From Candidatus Latescibacterota bacterium (GTDB taxonomy: Bacteria; Latescibacterota; UBA2968; SICM01): a DNA stretch of 64,000 nt. Below the pieces are notes generated by a model. That model had not been told where the DNA came from. It saw only the letters and a list, made by a program, of their open reading frames with translations, and made no database searches. Made by a program: the position numbers and the translations under genes. The stretch lies in NCBI GenBank assembly GCA_009694805.1, contig SICM01000003.1:1-64000 (forward strand), given 5' to 3'. Each line of letters starts with the position of its first letter. The stretch's first letter is position 1. This document shows, in pieces, positions 9,317 through 19,362 of the stretch.

Positions 9317-11856
9317 TCCGGTACTTCTGGAAGACCCTGCTGGCCCACTTCAGGAAGGGGCGCAGTCTCTACGCGCTGAGCGCGCTGGGCGTGGCCCTGG
9401 GCGTGGCCTCGGTGGTCTGTATCCAGATCATCAACCGGAACGCGCTGGGGGCGTTTGAGGGGAGCGTCAGGGCGGTGAGTGGGGATGCGGACCTGAGTGT
9501 GGTGGGCCGGACGCCAGCGTTTCCCGAATCGCTCTATGTGAAGGTCCAGGCCGAGTCCGGCGTGGCCTCGGCCTGGCCGCTCTACCGGGTCCACGTGGCG
9601 CTGGCCGGACGCGGGGACTTTTTCCTGGAGGTCCTGGGTGTGGATCTGTTCGCGCCTGTCCCGTTGCCGTGGGAGGGGGGGGCGCAACGGATAGACAATT
9701 CGTTGCGGGACCTGGCCGGGGCGCTCGGACGGCCCGGATGGGTCGCGGTGACGCCGTCGCTGGCCGGGGAGATGGGGTGGTCCGTGGGGGACGCCGTGGC
9801 GGTGACGAGCGGGTCGCGCCGGGTCCGCCTGGTCGTGGGGGCGCTGGTGGACTTCCAGCGGGTGAGTCCCCTGGCCAGCCGCAAGATGGCGGTGATGGAC
9901 ATCGCGCAGGCGCAGGGCCTGCTGGGGCGGCGGGGGGAGGTCCATCAGATCGACGTCCGCGCCGCGAAGGGGACAGACCTGAAGGATCTGGCCTCCCGGC
10001 TTCGGGAGCGGCTCGGGCCTTCGGTGCAGGTCCTCACGCCGGAGCAGCGGGAGAAGCAGGCCGAGGGGCTGCTGAGCGCGTTCCGGCTCAATCTGACGGC
10101 GCTGAGTCTGATCAGCGTGTTCGTGGGGGCCTTCCTGATCTATAGCAGCACGCAGGCGGCCCTGGTGCGCCGCCGGGCGGAGTTCGGGCTGCTCCGCTCG
10201 GTGGGGGCCACCCGGAAGCAGACTTTCGGGCTGATCCTGGGGGAGGTGGTCCTGCTGGCCCTCCTGGGCGTGGCGATGGGGCTGCCGCTGGGCTACTGGG
10301 CGGCGGCGACGAACGTGAAGGTCGTCAGCGCCACGCTGTCCAATCTCTACCTGCTGAACGAGATCGAGGCCCTGCGGGTGCCGCTGTGGGTCTACGGGCT
10401 GGCGGTTCTGGTGGGGGTCGGGGGGGCGGTCCTGGGGGCCGCGCTGCCCGCCCTGGACGTGAGCCGGAGGGACACGCGGTCGCTCCTGGCGGCGTTCACG
10501 CTGCACGAGCAGGTGAGCGGGGCGGCGTCCCGCCTGTTCCTGGCGGGAGGGGGGCTGATGTTGATCGCGGGCGGGTGGTTCTGGGGGTTCGGGTGGGCGT
10601 GGCGGCCGGGGGGGTTCGTGCTGGGGATCGCCCTCCTGATCGGCATCCCGCTGGTCACGCCCTTTCTGGTGCGGCAGGTCTGCGGACGGGTACGGGTCCG
10701 GGGTTTCGGGCTGAGTTACAGCCTCAAGAGCCTGGGGACCCGGGTCCAGACCGCGTTCGCGGTCTCGGCCCTGGCCGTGGCCGTGAGCATGCTGATCGGG
10801 ATCACGCTGATGATCGGGAGCTTCCGCCGGACGGTGGAGGTCTGGCTCACCCTGACGGCGCAGGCGGATGTGTACATCACCACGGAGTCGTGGACGCGGG
10901 CGGGCGCGGAGGCCACGCTCAGTCCGGCGCTGGCCGAGTCCATCGCCGCGCATCCGGGGGTGCGGGCCGTGGACCGGCTGCGGCAGTTCTTCGTCTACTC
11001 AGGGGAACGGCGAATCGTCCTGGGAGGGGTGGAGATGGGGCTTCCGGACGGGGAGGGGCGCTTCCCCCTTCTGGCCGGCGAGCGGGGGGGGGCGCTGCGG
11101 CAGGTGCGCGAAGCAGGGGCGGTCCTGATCAGCGAACCTCTGGCGCGCAAGGCGGGGCTGGGCCCGGGGGACTGGCTGCCGGTCTACGGTCCGAAGGGGG
11201 AGGTGCGGTTCCGGGTCGCGGGGGTATACTATGATTATACGACGGAGGGCGGGGCGGTGGCGATGGATCTCCGGACGATGGAGCGAGCTTTCGGGCCGGG
11301 GGAGGTCAACAATATGTCCCTTTATTTGAGCCCCGGATTCGACCCGGAGCGCGTGGTGGACGAGTTGAGGGCGAGGTTCGCGGGGTATCCGCTGGAGGTC
11401 CGGAGCAACCGACGGCTGCGAGAGGAGGTCTTCGCGATCTTCGATCAGACGTTCGCGGTCACGCAGATCCTGCGGGGGATGAGTCTCCTGATCGCGGTCT
11501 GCGGGATCACGCTCACGCTCCTGGTGCTGGCCAGAGAAAGGGTGTCGGAACTGGCGCTCTACCGGGCGCTGGGGACGCAACGGCGGCAGGTCTTCCGGGT
11601 GTTCGTGGGCGAGGGGTTGAGTATGGGGGTCATGGGTCTGGGGATCGGTGTCGTGGGAGGGTTCGCTCTGGCGATGATTCTGATCTTCGCGATCAACCGG
11701 GCCTACTTCGGGTGGACGATTCAGGTCTACTGGCCCTGGTGGCAGGTCGCAGGGCAGGCGGCGACGATTCTGACGGCGGCGGTCATGGCGAGTTTATACC
11801 CCGCGCTGCGGGCGAGCCAGGCGCCGGCGGGGGAGTTGAGTCGAGATGATATTTGA
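9313..11856 (+). CDS. ABC transporter permease, FtsX/MacB-type (AttF/AttG-like)
   Basis: GTG start overlaps the ATPase stop; multi-TM with two FtsX-like repeats ('RRRAEFGLLRSVGATRKQ', 'ERVSELALYRALGTQRRQ'). Confidence 0.88.
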   Translation: MIRYFWKTLLAHFRKGRSLYALSALGVALGVASVVCIQIINRNALGAFEGSVRAVSGDADLSVVGRTPAFPESLYVKVQAESGVASAWPLYRVHVALAGRGDFFLEVLGVDLFAPVPLPWEGGAQRIDNSLRDLAGALGRPGWVAVTPSLAGEMGWSVGDAVAVTSGSRRVRLVVGALVDFQRVSPLASRKMAVMDIAQAQGLLGRRGEVHQIDVRAAKGTDLKDLASRLRERLGPSVQVLTPEQREKQAEGLLSAFRLNLTALSLISVFVGAFLIYSSTQAALVRRRAEFGLLRSVGATRKQTFGLILGEVVLLALLGVAMGLPLGYWAAATNVKVVSATLSNLYLLNEIEALRVPLWVYGLAVLVGVGGAVLGAALPALDVSRRDTRSLLAAFTLHEQVSGAASRLFLAGGGLMLIAGGWFWGFGWAWRPGGFVLGIALLIGIPLVTPFLVRQVCGRVRVRGFGLSYSLKSLGTRVQTAFAVSALAVAVSMLIGITLMIGSFRRTVEVWLTLTAQADVYITTESWTRAGAEATLSPALAESIAAHPGVRAVDRLRQFFVYSGERRIVLGGVEMGLPDGEGRFPLLAGERGGALRQVREAGAVLISEPLARKAGLGPGDWLPVYGPKGEVRFRVAGVYYDYTTEGGAVAMDLRTMERAFGPGEVNNMSLYLSPGFDPERVVDELRARFAGYPLEVRSNRRLREEVFAIFDQTFAVTQILRGMSLLIAVCGITLTLLVLARERVSELALYRALGTQRRQVFRVFVGEGLSMGVMGLGIGVVGGFALAMILIFAINRAYFGWTIQVYWPWWQVAGQAATILTAAVMASLYPALRASQAPAGELSRDDI

Positions 11857-13165
11857 GGGGATTCCAACTTTTCTTGCTCGTGCAAGAAAAGTTGGGCAAA
11901 AGAAGCACGCTCGCTCAAGCGCCGCGAGGGGCTGGCGCGGCGCAACCTTAACGTCCTGCGGCCCTTCAACGTTGGGTGCTCACGGGAGGTGGGATGGCTC
12001 CGTCGGGCTCCGGTGGTCTGGGTTTCTGGCGCCGCGCACTCGGGGCTGTCGCGTTCTTCTGGTTATCCTTTTCAATATTCTTTTTGCAGCCGTATGCCCG
12101 GCGGAGGAGTGGAGGGCCGCGCGGCCCGACTATCCGTGGACGTTCCCGCAGGACCACTGGGCGCGGGAGGGGTACCGGACGGAGTGGTGGTACTTCACGG
12201 GACAGTTGTGTGTGGAGGGGGATTCGACCCGGTGGTTCGGGTATCAGTTCACGTTCTTCCGGGTGGGGACTCTGAGAGAACGACCTGACCTGGCCTCGGA
12301 CTGGGCCGCGCGGAATCTGATCATGGGGCACGCGGCCATCAGCGATCTTTCGGGGGGTCGGCATCTCTTCAGCGAAGTGCTCTACCGGGAGGTCCCGCTG
12401 CTGGCCGGGTTCAACGCATATCCGGATTCGCTGATCGCGTGGAGCCGGGGGCCCGCCGGGACGGACGGGGCCTGGGCGCTGCGCTGGAACGGAGGGGCGT
12501 TCGACTTTGAGATGCGGGACGACGCGCAGGGCGCGGCCTTCCGGCTGTCCACGCGGCCTCTGAAACCGTTGATCTTTGAGGGGCCGAACGGATACAGCCG
12601 CAAGGGGGAGGGGCCGACGGCGGCGAGCCAGTACTACAGCTTCACCCGGCTCCGGACGGAGGGGACGCTGTCGCTGGAGGGGAGGACGTGGCGGGTGCGG
12701 GGCGAGAGCTGGATGGACAAGGAGTTCGGGTCGAATCAGCTCGGCAAAGATCAGGTGGGGTGGGACTGGTTCAGTCTGCAACTGGACGACGGGCGGGAGG
12801 TCATGCTCTACCTGCTGCGCGACGCGGCGGGGGAGGTCGATTTCGCCAGGGGCACGCTGGTCACGGCGACGGGGGAGGCGCGGTACCTGACGCGGGAGGC
12901 GTGGCGGGTGCAGGCTACGGCGACGTGGAAGAGTCCCCATACCGGGGCGACGTATCCCGCCCGCTGGGTCGTGGAACTTCCGGGGGAGGGGCTGCGCCTG
13001 GAGGTCGCGCCGGAGCTGGCGGATCAGGAGAACCGGGGCAGGCTCGCCGGGGGACTTTTCTACTGGGAGGGCGCGGTGTCCGTGAAGAACTCCGGGGGGG
13101 CGCGGATCGGGCGGGGGTACGTGGAGCTGACCGGGTACGGGACGAAGAACCGGCCGGGGATATAA
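11846..13165 (+). CDS. AttH/CrtC-type lipocalin-like secreted hydrolase
   Basis: 'DYPWTFPQDHWAREGYRTEWWYFTGQL', 'GESWMDKEFGSNQL...GWDWFSLQLDDGREVMLYLLR' characteristic of AttH/CrtC; start uncertain because the frame runs through repeat copy 3 before the signal peptide RVLLVILFNILFAAVCPAEEW. Confidence 0.8.
   Translation: MIFEGIPTFLARARKVGQKKHARSSAARGWRGATLTSCGPSTLGAHGRWDGSVGLRWSGFLAPRTRGCRVLLVILFNILFAAVCPAEEWRAARPDYPWTFPQDHWAREGYRTEWWYFTGQLCVEGDSTRWFGYQFTFFRVGTLRERPDLASDWAARNLIMGHAAISDLSGGRHLFSEVLYREVPLLAGFNAYPDSLIAWSRGPAGTDGAWALRWNGGAFDFEMRDDAQGAAFRLSTRPLKPLIFEGPNGYSRKGEGPTAASQYYSFTRLRTEGTLSLEGRTWRVRGESWMDKEFGSNQLGKDQVGWDWFSLQLDDGREVMLYLLRDAAGEVDFARGTLVTATGEARYLTREAWRVQATATWKSPHTGATYPARWVVELPGEGLRLEVAPELADQENRGRLAGGLFYWEGAVSVKNSGGARIGRGYVELTGYGTKNRPGI
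11864..12050 (+). repeat. Dispersed structured element, copy 3 (lacks the 3' hairpin)
   Basis: HP1 CCAACTTTTCTTGC-TCGT-GCAAGAAAAGTTGG (11864-11895); long-range stem GGCGCGGCGC (11934-11943)/GCGCCGCGC (12029-12037). Confidence 0.8.
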
Positions 13166-13204
13166 GGGAAAAGGCGGAAGGCGAAAGGATGAAGGCGGAG
13201 GGCC
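13166..13204 (+). repeat. Degenerate heptad array
   Basis: GGGAAAA|GGCGGAA|GGCGAAA|GGATGAA|GGCGGAG|GGCCG. Confidence 0.75.
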
Positions 13205-13227
13205 GTTCATTTTGAATAGGGGGGGCG

Positions 13228-14941
13228 ATGAGACGGACGCTCGTGTTTCTGGCCGTTCTGATGGGTCTGGCAGGAGGCGGTGCGCTCCAGGCGCAGGAGG
13301 CCGGGGAGCTCTCCATGAACGTCCTCTATCTCGATGGGAAGAGTGGCTACGTCGCGCTGCCGTCCGGGATGTTCGACGGCCTGAGGGAGGCCACGGTCGA
13401 GGCGTGGGTCAAGTGGGAACAGTTCAACGACTGGGCACGGGTGTTCGACTTCGGGCGGGAAAAGAACGCCGTGCTGGTGCTGAATGAGAAGCGGTCCTCC
13501 ACGGTGCAGTTTGCGATCTACGACCGGAAGGGGAAGGACCACCGGACGCGGGCGGAGAAGTTGATCGCTCCGGGGGTCTGGACGCACCTTGCGGCGGTCT
13601 GCGGGCCCCGGCGGGATGGAATTCTACGTGGACGGAAGGCTGGTGGATTCGGACCGGTACGAAGGGGGGCTGGATCAGGCCGCCGGGGGACAGAACTATG
13701 TGGGGAGGTCGAACTGGCCCGGGGACGCGCTGTTTCAGGGCTACGTGGCCGAGTTCCGGGTCTGGGACAGGCGGCGCACGCGGGAGGAGATCCTCTCCCG
13801 GATGGGCCGGCTTCTGACGGGCCGGGAGCCGGGGCTGGCGGGCTACTGGCGGTTCAATCGGGCGGAGGGCGCGTCCGTGCCGGATGACGGGCCTTCGGGG
13901 AGGTCCGCGTCGTTGATGGGGGGCGCTCAGGTCGTGACGGTGCCCGCCGTGGCGAGGTATCTGACGCCGGGGGAGCTGGAGAAGGCGGCGGCGAACGTGT
14001 ATGCGCTGGGCCAGACCAGTCTGAAGCAGGGGGCCTACATCACGGCCTACAAGGACTTCCAGGCGGCCCTGGACCTGGTCCCCGGCTTTCGGGACGCGGA
14101 CGCCCTGATGCGGGAGGCCGTTGAAAAGGGGCGTTACCGCCTGGCCGTGTTCCCCGTCGCGGCCCGGATGAGGGTCGGGGGTTCGGGGCAGACTTCCAGG
14201 CCGGGGCTGCTGAGGCGCGCGCTGGAGGCCCTGTCGGAGTCCGGAACAGTGGACCTGCTCAGGCAGGAGGAGGCGCGCGCGGCCCTGGAAGAGGACCTCA
14301 ACGAAACCCTCCTTTCAGAGCTTTCGAAAGGGCTTCCGCCCTACGTGGATCTGGTGGCTCAGAACAGGCTGGACTGGATTCTGAAGGGAAAGGGGCTGGA
14401 TGTGAGGAGGGCAGACCCCGCGCAGATTGTCCAGGCCGCCGGGGGCTCGGGGATCCGGGCCGTGGCGCTGGGAGAGGTGGATGTCGCGTCGCTGACTCAG
14501 GACAGTGACCGGGAGGCGCAGAAGGCGTTCCTGGCGCGGGAAGTCTCTTATTTCGACGACAAGGGCAAGGAGAAGAAGCGGCGCGAGAAGGCGGGAGAAC
14601 ATACCTATTATGTGGTGAAGAAGGATGTCCGGATGACGTGCCGGGTGAGCTACCGGGTCGTGGAGGCGGAGACGGGGGAGGCCCTGAAACAGGATTTCGT
14701 CGAAGAGGAGGTCCAGGACGCCGTGGAGTACGCGGACCCCAACGGGATGCGACCCCAGGACCTCTGGGTCGAACGGTACGGTGACCTCCGGCGTCTGGAC
14801 GGGGAGGACAAGCGGTTCGGGGCGCGGGAGAAGCTGCGCAGCCGGCCCGAGCTGATCTCGGCGGCGCTGGGCGTCCGAATGGCTGAACGCCTCCTGTCTT
14901 TTGTGGAGGGCTACAGCCCGGGCGGTTCCGGGGGGAAGTGA
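13228..14941 (+). CDS. LamG/concanavalin-A-like domain protein with TPR and C-terminal CsgG/FlgO-like segment; frameshifted
   Basis: ORFs 13228..13887 and 13589..14941 join if one C of CCCC at 13606-13609 is removed, giving THLAAVCGPGGMEFYVDGRLV, a typical LamG run. Confidence 0.75.
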
Positions 14942-14990
14942 CCCGGCAGGGGTTTTCGCGGGTGAGGCAGGGCCAGGGTTCTTGTCTGGT

Positions 14991-15024
14991 GTGGTCGATT
15001 GTGTTATGTGGTCGATTGTGTTAT
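14991..15024 (+). repeat. Perfect 17-bp tandem duplication upstream of the AOR gene
   Basis: GTGGTCGATTGTGTTAT x2. Confidence 0.85.
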
Positions 15025-15085
15025 ATTGAGTCTGGTTGCGGCATTGAGTCCCTTTTGTTGAAGACATTATCATCCAGGAGCGCCC

Positions 15086-16990
15086 ATGAGAGCCACGACA
15101 GAGACGCCCAAGCAGGCGACGGATTTCGGCTTCACGCGGGCCGTGTTCGATGTCTCCCGGGGGGAGATGGTGGATTTCAGGGAACTGCCCGTGCAGGACG
15201 ACATGGACTTCCTCGGCGGCATCGGGCGATCCTTCAAGATCGTGGGGGAGTACCGCGTCAGCGACCCGTTCGCGCCGGACAGCCCCCTGGTGCTCAACAC
15301 GGGCTGTCTGACCGGGACGAGCTACATGACGGGGCTGAGGGCCTACTTCACGGGCTACTCTCCGCTCAAGCGGACGAGGCAGGGGGCGCCGATGGCGTCC
15401 TGGTCGGCCATGAGCGGGTGCTTCGGGCGGAAATTCCGTTCTGCCGGGATCGACGATCTCATCCTGATCGGCGCGGCGAAGGCGCCGCAGATCCTGCTCG
15501 TGAAGCAGTCCGCCGCAGGGCCGGAGGTCTCTCTGCTGCCCGCGCCGACGGAGATCGTGGGGGCGCGGACGCCGGAGAAGTTCGCTTATCTGAACCAGCG
15601 GTTCAACAACCCGGAGGGCCGCGACTTCCCGGCGCAGTTTGCGGTGTTAGGCCCTGCGGGGGAGCACTGGCAGACGGTCTGGTACGCGAGCATCGCCGGG
15701 TCCACGGTGGAGCAGCTTCAGTCGGGCGAGGACAAGATGCGGTTTGCAGGCCGGCTGGGGATGGGGTCCGTGCTCGGCTCCAAGGGGATCATCGCCATCG
15801 TCGCGTACGCGGAGGAAGACCTCTCCCTGAAGGGGGACGAGCGGATGAAGCCGATCAACCGGGAGATCGGCCGGGGGGAGCAGAGCAAGAACTATCGCCA
15901 TCCGAACAACCAGGACGGCCGGGGGGGCACGGGCCGGAACGAGCGGCTGCTGGACAGCTTTGGCATTTTGCCGGTCAGGAACTTCGAGCCGAGGGGGGAG
16001 AACCTGGCGACGCCGGTTCATCTGGAGACGGTGCGGGAGGCGGACAAGTACATCGTCATCGACAAGAACTGCTTCGGGTGTCAGATCTCGTGCCATCAGG
16101 ACGTGTACGCAGCGCCGGAGGGGGGCAAGGATCCCAATCCGCGCGCCGCGAGGCGGAACCACGGGCCCTACGTCGGGCGCTACGAGTTCGAGCCGATGGA
16201 GCTGTCCGGGCCGAACAACGGGGTGCTGGACCCGGACCAGAACCTGGCCCTGGCGCGGCTGGCGGATGACCTGGGGTTCGATGCGATCTCGGTGAATGTG
16301 GTGCTGTCGTTCCTGATGGACTACAACTCCCGGAACGGAAAGCGGGTGGCCGGAGGGCTTCAGTTCGGAGATGCGGAGGGGGCTGCGCGGGTGATGGAGG
16401 AGGTCGCCTACGGGCGGGAGCCGCTGTTCGGCAAGGGAGTCAAGGCGATCTCGGAGGAGATCGGAGGCGCGGGGTTCGCGATGCACTCGAAGGGGGTGGA
16501 GCTGTCGGCCTACCTGGGACAGACGAATCCGGGCTACCCGTTTGCCACGGCGGGGGGGCACATGTCGATGCGGACTTTTCTGCTGTATGCGACGGACCCG
16601 GAGTGCAAGCCGGAGTCGGCGGACTACTGGGTGGACAAGATCGCGAATGAAGGATGGAAGATGATCAACGTCAACCTGCACGGGGGCTGCCTGTTCGCGA
16701 TGGCCCCGCCGAACCAGGTCGCCGACTCGGTGGCGTCGATCTACGGGATTCCGATGACGGCGGAGCGGGTGCTGGACGCCACGTACCGGGCGCATCTGAT
16801 GGGGTTTGCGCTGGAACAGCGGCAGGGGGCGACGGAGGCGGACTACGACCTGCCTGCGGAGACCTTTGTGGGCGGGCGGAAGGGGGATCTGCCGGGGGTG
16901 CATTTTCTGACGCGGGGGCTGTTCGAGGAGATCCGGGAGCGGGTGCTGAGCAAGTTTAAGGGGGATGCGGTGAGGTTTGGGTATGCGTGA
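15086..16990 (+). CDS. Aldehyde:ferredoxin oxidoreductase family (tungstopterin) enzyme
   Basis: 'LVLNTGCLTGTSYMTGLRAYFTGYSPLKR', 'CFGCQISCHQD', 'FDAISVNVVLSFLMD' match AOR family architecture. Confidence 0.88.
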   Translation: MRATTETPKQATDFGFTRAVFDVSRGEMVDFRELPVQDDMDFLGGIGRSFKIVGEYRVSDPFAPDSPLVLNTGCLTGTSYMTGLRAYFTGYSPLKRTRQGAPMASWSAMSGCFGRKFRSAGIDDLILIGAAKAPQILLVKQSAAGPEVSLLPAPTEIVGARTPEKFAYLNQRFNNPEGRDFPAQFAVLGPAGEHWQTVWYASIAGSTVEQLQSGEDKMRFAGRLGMGSVLGSKGIIAIVAYAEEDLSLKGDERMKPINREIGRGEQSKNYRHPNNQDGRGGTGRNERLLDSFGILPVRNFEPRGENLATPVHLETVREADKYIVIDKNCFGCQISCHQDVYAAPEGGKDPNPRAARRNHGPYVGRYEFEPMELSGPNNGVLDPDQNLALARLADDLGFDAISVNVVLSFLMDYNSRNGKRVAGGLQFGDAEGAARVMEEVAYGREPLFGKGVKAISEEIGGAGFAMHSKGVELSAYLGQTNPGYPFATAGGHMSMRTFLLYATDPECKPESADYWVDKIANEGWKMINVNLHGGCLFAMAPPNQVADSVASIYGIPMTAERVLDATYRAHLMGFALEQRQGATEADYDLPAETFVGGRKGDLPGVHFLTRGLFEEIRERVLSKFKGDAVRFGYA

Positions 16991-17005
16991 TATAGGAGCT
17001 TTGAC

Positions 17006-18014
17006 ATGAACCGACCTCCGGAAAAGTTCAAGCGTATCCCTGTCGAACAGCTCCAGGCGTTCGCGGCGGCGTGCCTGAAGGCCGCTGGGATGCGGGCCGA
17101 GCACGCGGACCAGCTCGCGGAGTTGCTGACCCACGGCGACCTGCGCGGGGGTGCGCTCGCACGGCACGCGCGCGCTCTCCGGCTACTGCCGGTCGCTGCG
17201 TGACGGCCAGGTCAACCCCAACCCCGACCTCCGGGTGCTCCAGGAGACGGATACCTCCGTCCTGGTGGACGGGGACGGGGGGCTGGGCTACGCGCCGATG
17301 ATGAGGGCGACCGAGATGGCCATCCCCAAGGCGAAGGCCAAGGGCGTGGCCGTGGGGGCGACGCGGCACATCGGGCACTACGGCTCCGCCGGCCATTACG
17401 TGCGCCGGGCCATGCAGGAGGGGTGTACGGCGTTCTCGGTGCAGGGGGGCCACACCACATACTGGGGGGAGGACGGGAGGAACAAGACCATTCAGTCCGC
17501 GTACTGGGGCAACCCGCCGATCTGCTTCGGCCTGCCGGGCCAGGACGAGCCGCCGCTGGTGCTGGACGCGGCCACCTGCATCCTGGCCGACTACCAGCGG
17601 GGGGAGGCATTCGACGCGCTCCAGGAGTTGATCCCGGCGGCGTTTTTCAAGTCCATGGGCTACACGGGCGTGGCCACGGCCCTGGGTGGGGCGTTCGTGG
17701 GGATGAACAGCCCGGAGGCAGAGGCGGTGACGGCGAAGTGGCCGGGCGCGCGGCACGGGGGGCTGGTCCTGGTGATGAACATCGGCCTGTTCGCGCCGGC
17801 GGAGGCGTTCCGGACCGGCATCGACAACCTGGTGCGCGGGGTGCGGGAGCACATGGCGCCGGTGCGGGGTTACGCGGAGGCCACGCTGCCGGGCACGGTC
17901 GAGTCCCGCAATGAACAGGCGTACCGCCGGGACGGGATTCCCTACGGCCTGGAGGACCTGGCGCGCATCGAGGCGACGGGGGCGGCGTTCGGTGTGACGC
18001 CGGGGTGGGCGTAG
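17006..18014 (+). CDS. Malate/L-lactate dehydrogenase family (Ldh2/MdhII-type); frameshifted
   Basis: ORF 17006..17203 continues in ORF 17151..18014 if one G of GGGGG at 17147-17151 is removed: THGDLRGVRSHGTRALSGYCRSLRDGQ. Confidence 0.8.
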
Positions 18015-18091
18015 GAAACGATTGCTTCGCAATAGAGACCTCCGCGGGAGAGGGGACGGGGGTCAGGCCGGTTAATGTAAAGGAGAATTCC

Positions 18092-19345
18092 GTGATTCGA
18101 AAGTCCTGTCTCTTAGTCGTGTTCCTTCTGACCTTTGCCGGTGTCGTGCGCGCCGAGTACCAGATGCTGGACCGGATCGTGGCCGTGGTGGACGACCAGA
18201 TCATCCTCGCCTCGGACGTGGAGCAGGAGCTGGCCATGCAGGTGATGCAGCGCGGCGGAGACCCGGCCAAGCTGACGTCGAGCCAGCGCGAAGAGTACAC
18301 CCAACAGACCCTCGAACTCCTCATCCGGTCGAAAATCCTGGCCTATAAGGCCAAGAGGGACACCCTCAAGGTGGACGAGGAGCAGCTCGAAGAGGCGGTG
18401 CGGCAGCAGATGCAGCAGGTCAAGGAGGAGAACCCGAACTTTCAGGACCTGCTCAAATCGCAGAATATGACGGAGCGGGAGCTGCGCAACCGTTACCGGA
18501 AGACCCTCCGGGAGCAGTTTCTGACGCAGCAGGTGCAGCAGAAGTTGGCGTCCAGGGTGGAGGTTTCCTACCGGGACGTACAGGCCTTCCGCCAGACGTA
18601 CCGGGATTCCCTCCCGCCGCAGGTGGGCGTCAGCCACATCCTCATCACGCCGAAGGCCGGGGACGTGCAGCGGGCCGAGGCGCGAAAAAAGGCCGAGGCC
18701 CTGCTGGCGCGGGTGAAGGCGGGGGAGGACTTCGCGGCCCTGGCCACGCAGAATTCGGATGATACGGGCAGCGCCAAGGAGGGGGGGGATCTCGGGTTCT
18801 TCGGCAAGGGAAACATGGTTCCGGAGTTCGAGAAGGTGGCGTTTGCGCTGAAGCCGGGGGAGATCAGCGACGTGGTGGAGAGCTCGTTCGGGTTCCACAT
18901 CATCAAGTGCGAGGGCGTGTCCGAAGGCAAGGTGCATGCCCGGCATATCCTGGTCACCTTTCCGCCCCCTTCCGAGGAGGACGACAAGAAGGCCTACACC
19001 CTGGCCAGCGAGCTGAAGGAGCGGGCGCTGAAGGGGGAGAAGTTTGCGGACCTCGCCCGACAGTACTCCGAGGAGAAGGGGAGCGCGGAGCGCGGAGGAT
19101 TTCTGAACTTCTTCCGCCGGGATGCTATCCCGTCGGAATTTGCGGACACGGTGTCGAAGATGCGCCTCGGCGACGTGGCCGGGCCGGTCAAGACCAAGTT
19201 CGGGTGGCACGTGCTCAAGCTCAACAACGACCGGGAGACGATCGAGAATCTTCTGCGCCAGGAAAAGCTGACGGAGCTGTTCGAGAAGACCATCGAAGAT
19301 ACGCGGCGAAAGATGTACGTGGATGTGCGGGGGGGTAAACCGTGA
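18092..19345 (+). CDS. surA: SurA-like periplasmic peptidyl-prolyl isomerase/chaperone (two PpiC domains)
   Basis: Signal peptide; 'DRIVAVVDDQIILASDVEQEL' SurA-N; two PpiC rotamase segments 'VSHILITPKAGD...GGDLGFFGKGNMVPEFEKVAF', 'ARHILVTFPPP...GGFLNFFRRDAIPSEFADTV'. Confidence 0.85.
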   Translation: MIRKSCLLVVFLLTFAGVVRAEYQMLDRIVAVVDDQIILASDVEQELAMQVMQRGGDPAKLTSSQREEYTQQTLELLIRSKILAYKAKRDTLKVDEEQLEEAVRQQMQQVKEENPNFQDLLKSQNMTERELRNRYRKTLREQFLTQQVQQKLASRVEVSYRDVQAFRQTYRDSLPPQVGVSHILITPKAGDVQRAEARKKAEALLARVKAGEDFAALATQNSDDTGSAKEGGDLGFFGKGNMVPEFEKVAFALKPGEISDVVESSFGFHIIKCEGVSEGKVHARHILVTFPPPSEEDDKKAYTLASELKERALKGEKFADLARQYSEEKGSAERGGFLNFFRRDAIPSEFADTVSKMRLGDVAGPVKTKFGWHVLKLNNDRETIENLLRQEKLTELFEKTIEDTRRKMYVDVRGGKP

Positions 19346-19362
19346 CGAGTGATGAGTGATGA
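19342..19362 (+). repeat. Degenerate heptad array
   Basis: GTGACGA|GTGATGA|GTGATGA spanning the surA-like stop and the next start. Confidence 0.7.

Noticed and set aside
8923-10953. 676-aa minus-strand ORF opposite the ABC permease
   Set aside because: Antisense of a clear FtsX/MacB-type permease; composition typical of spurious GC-rich ORFs.
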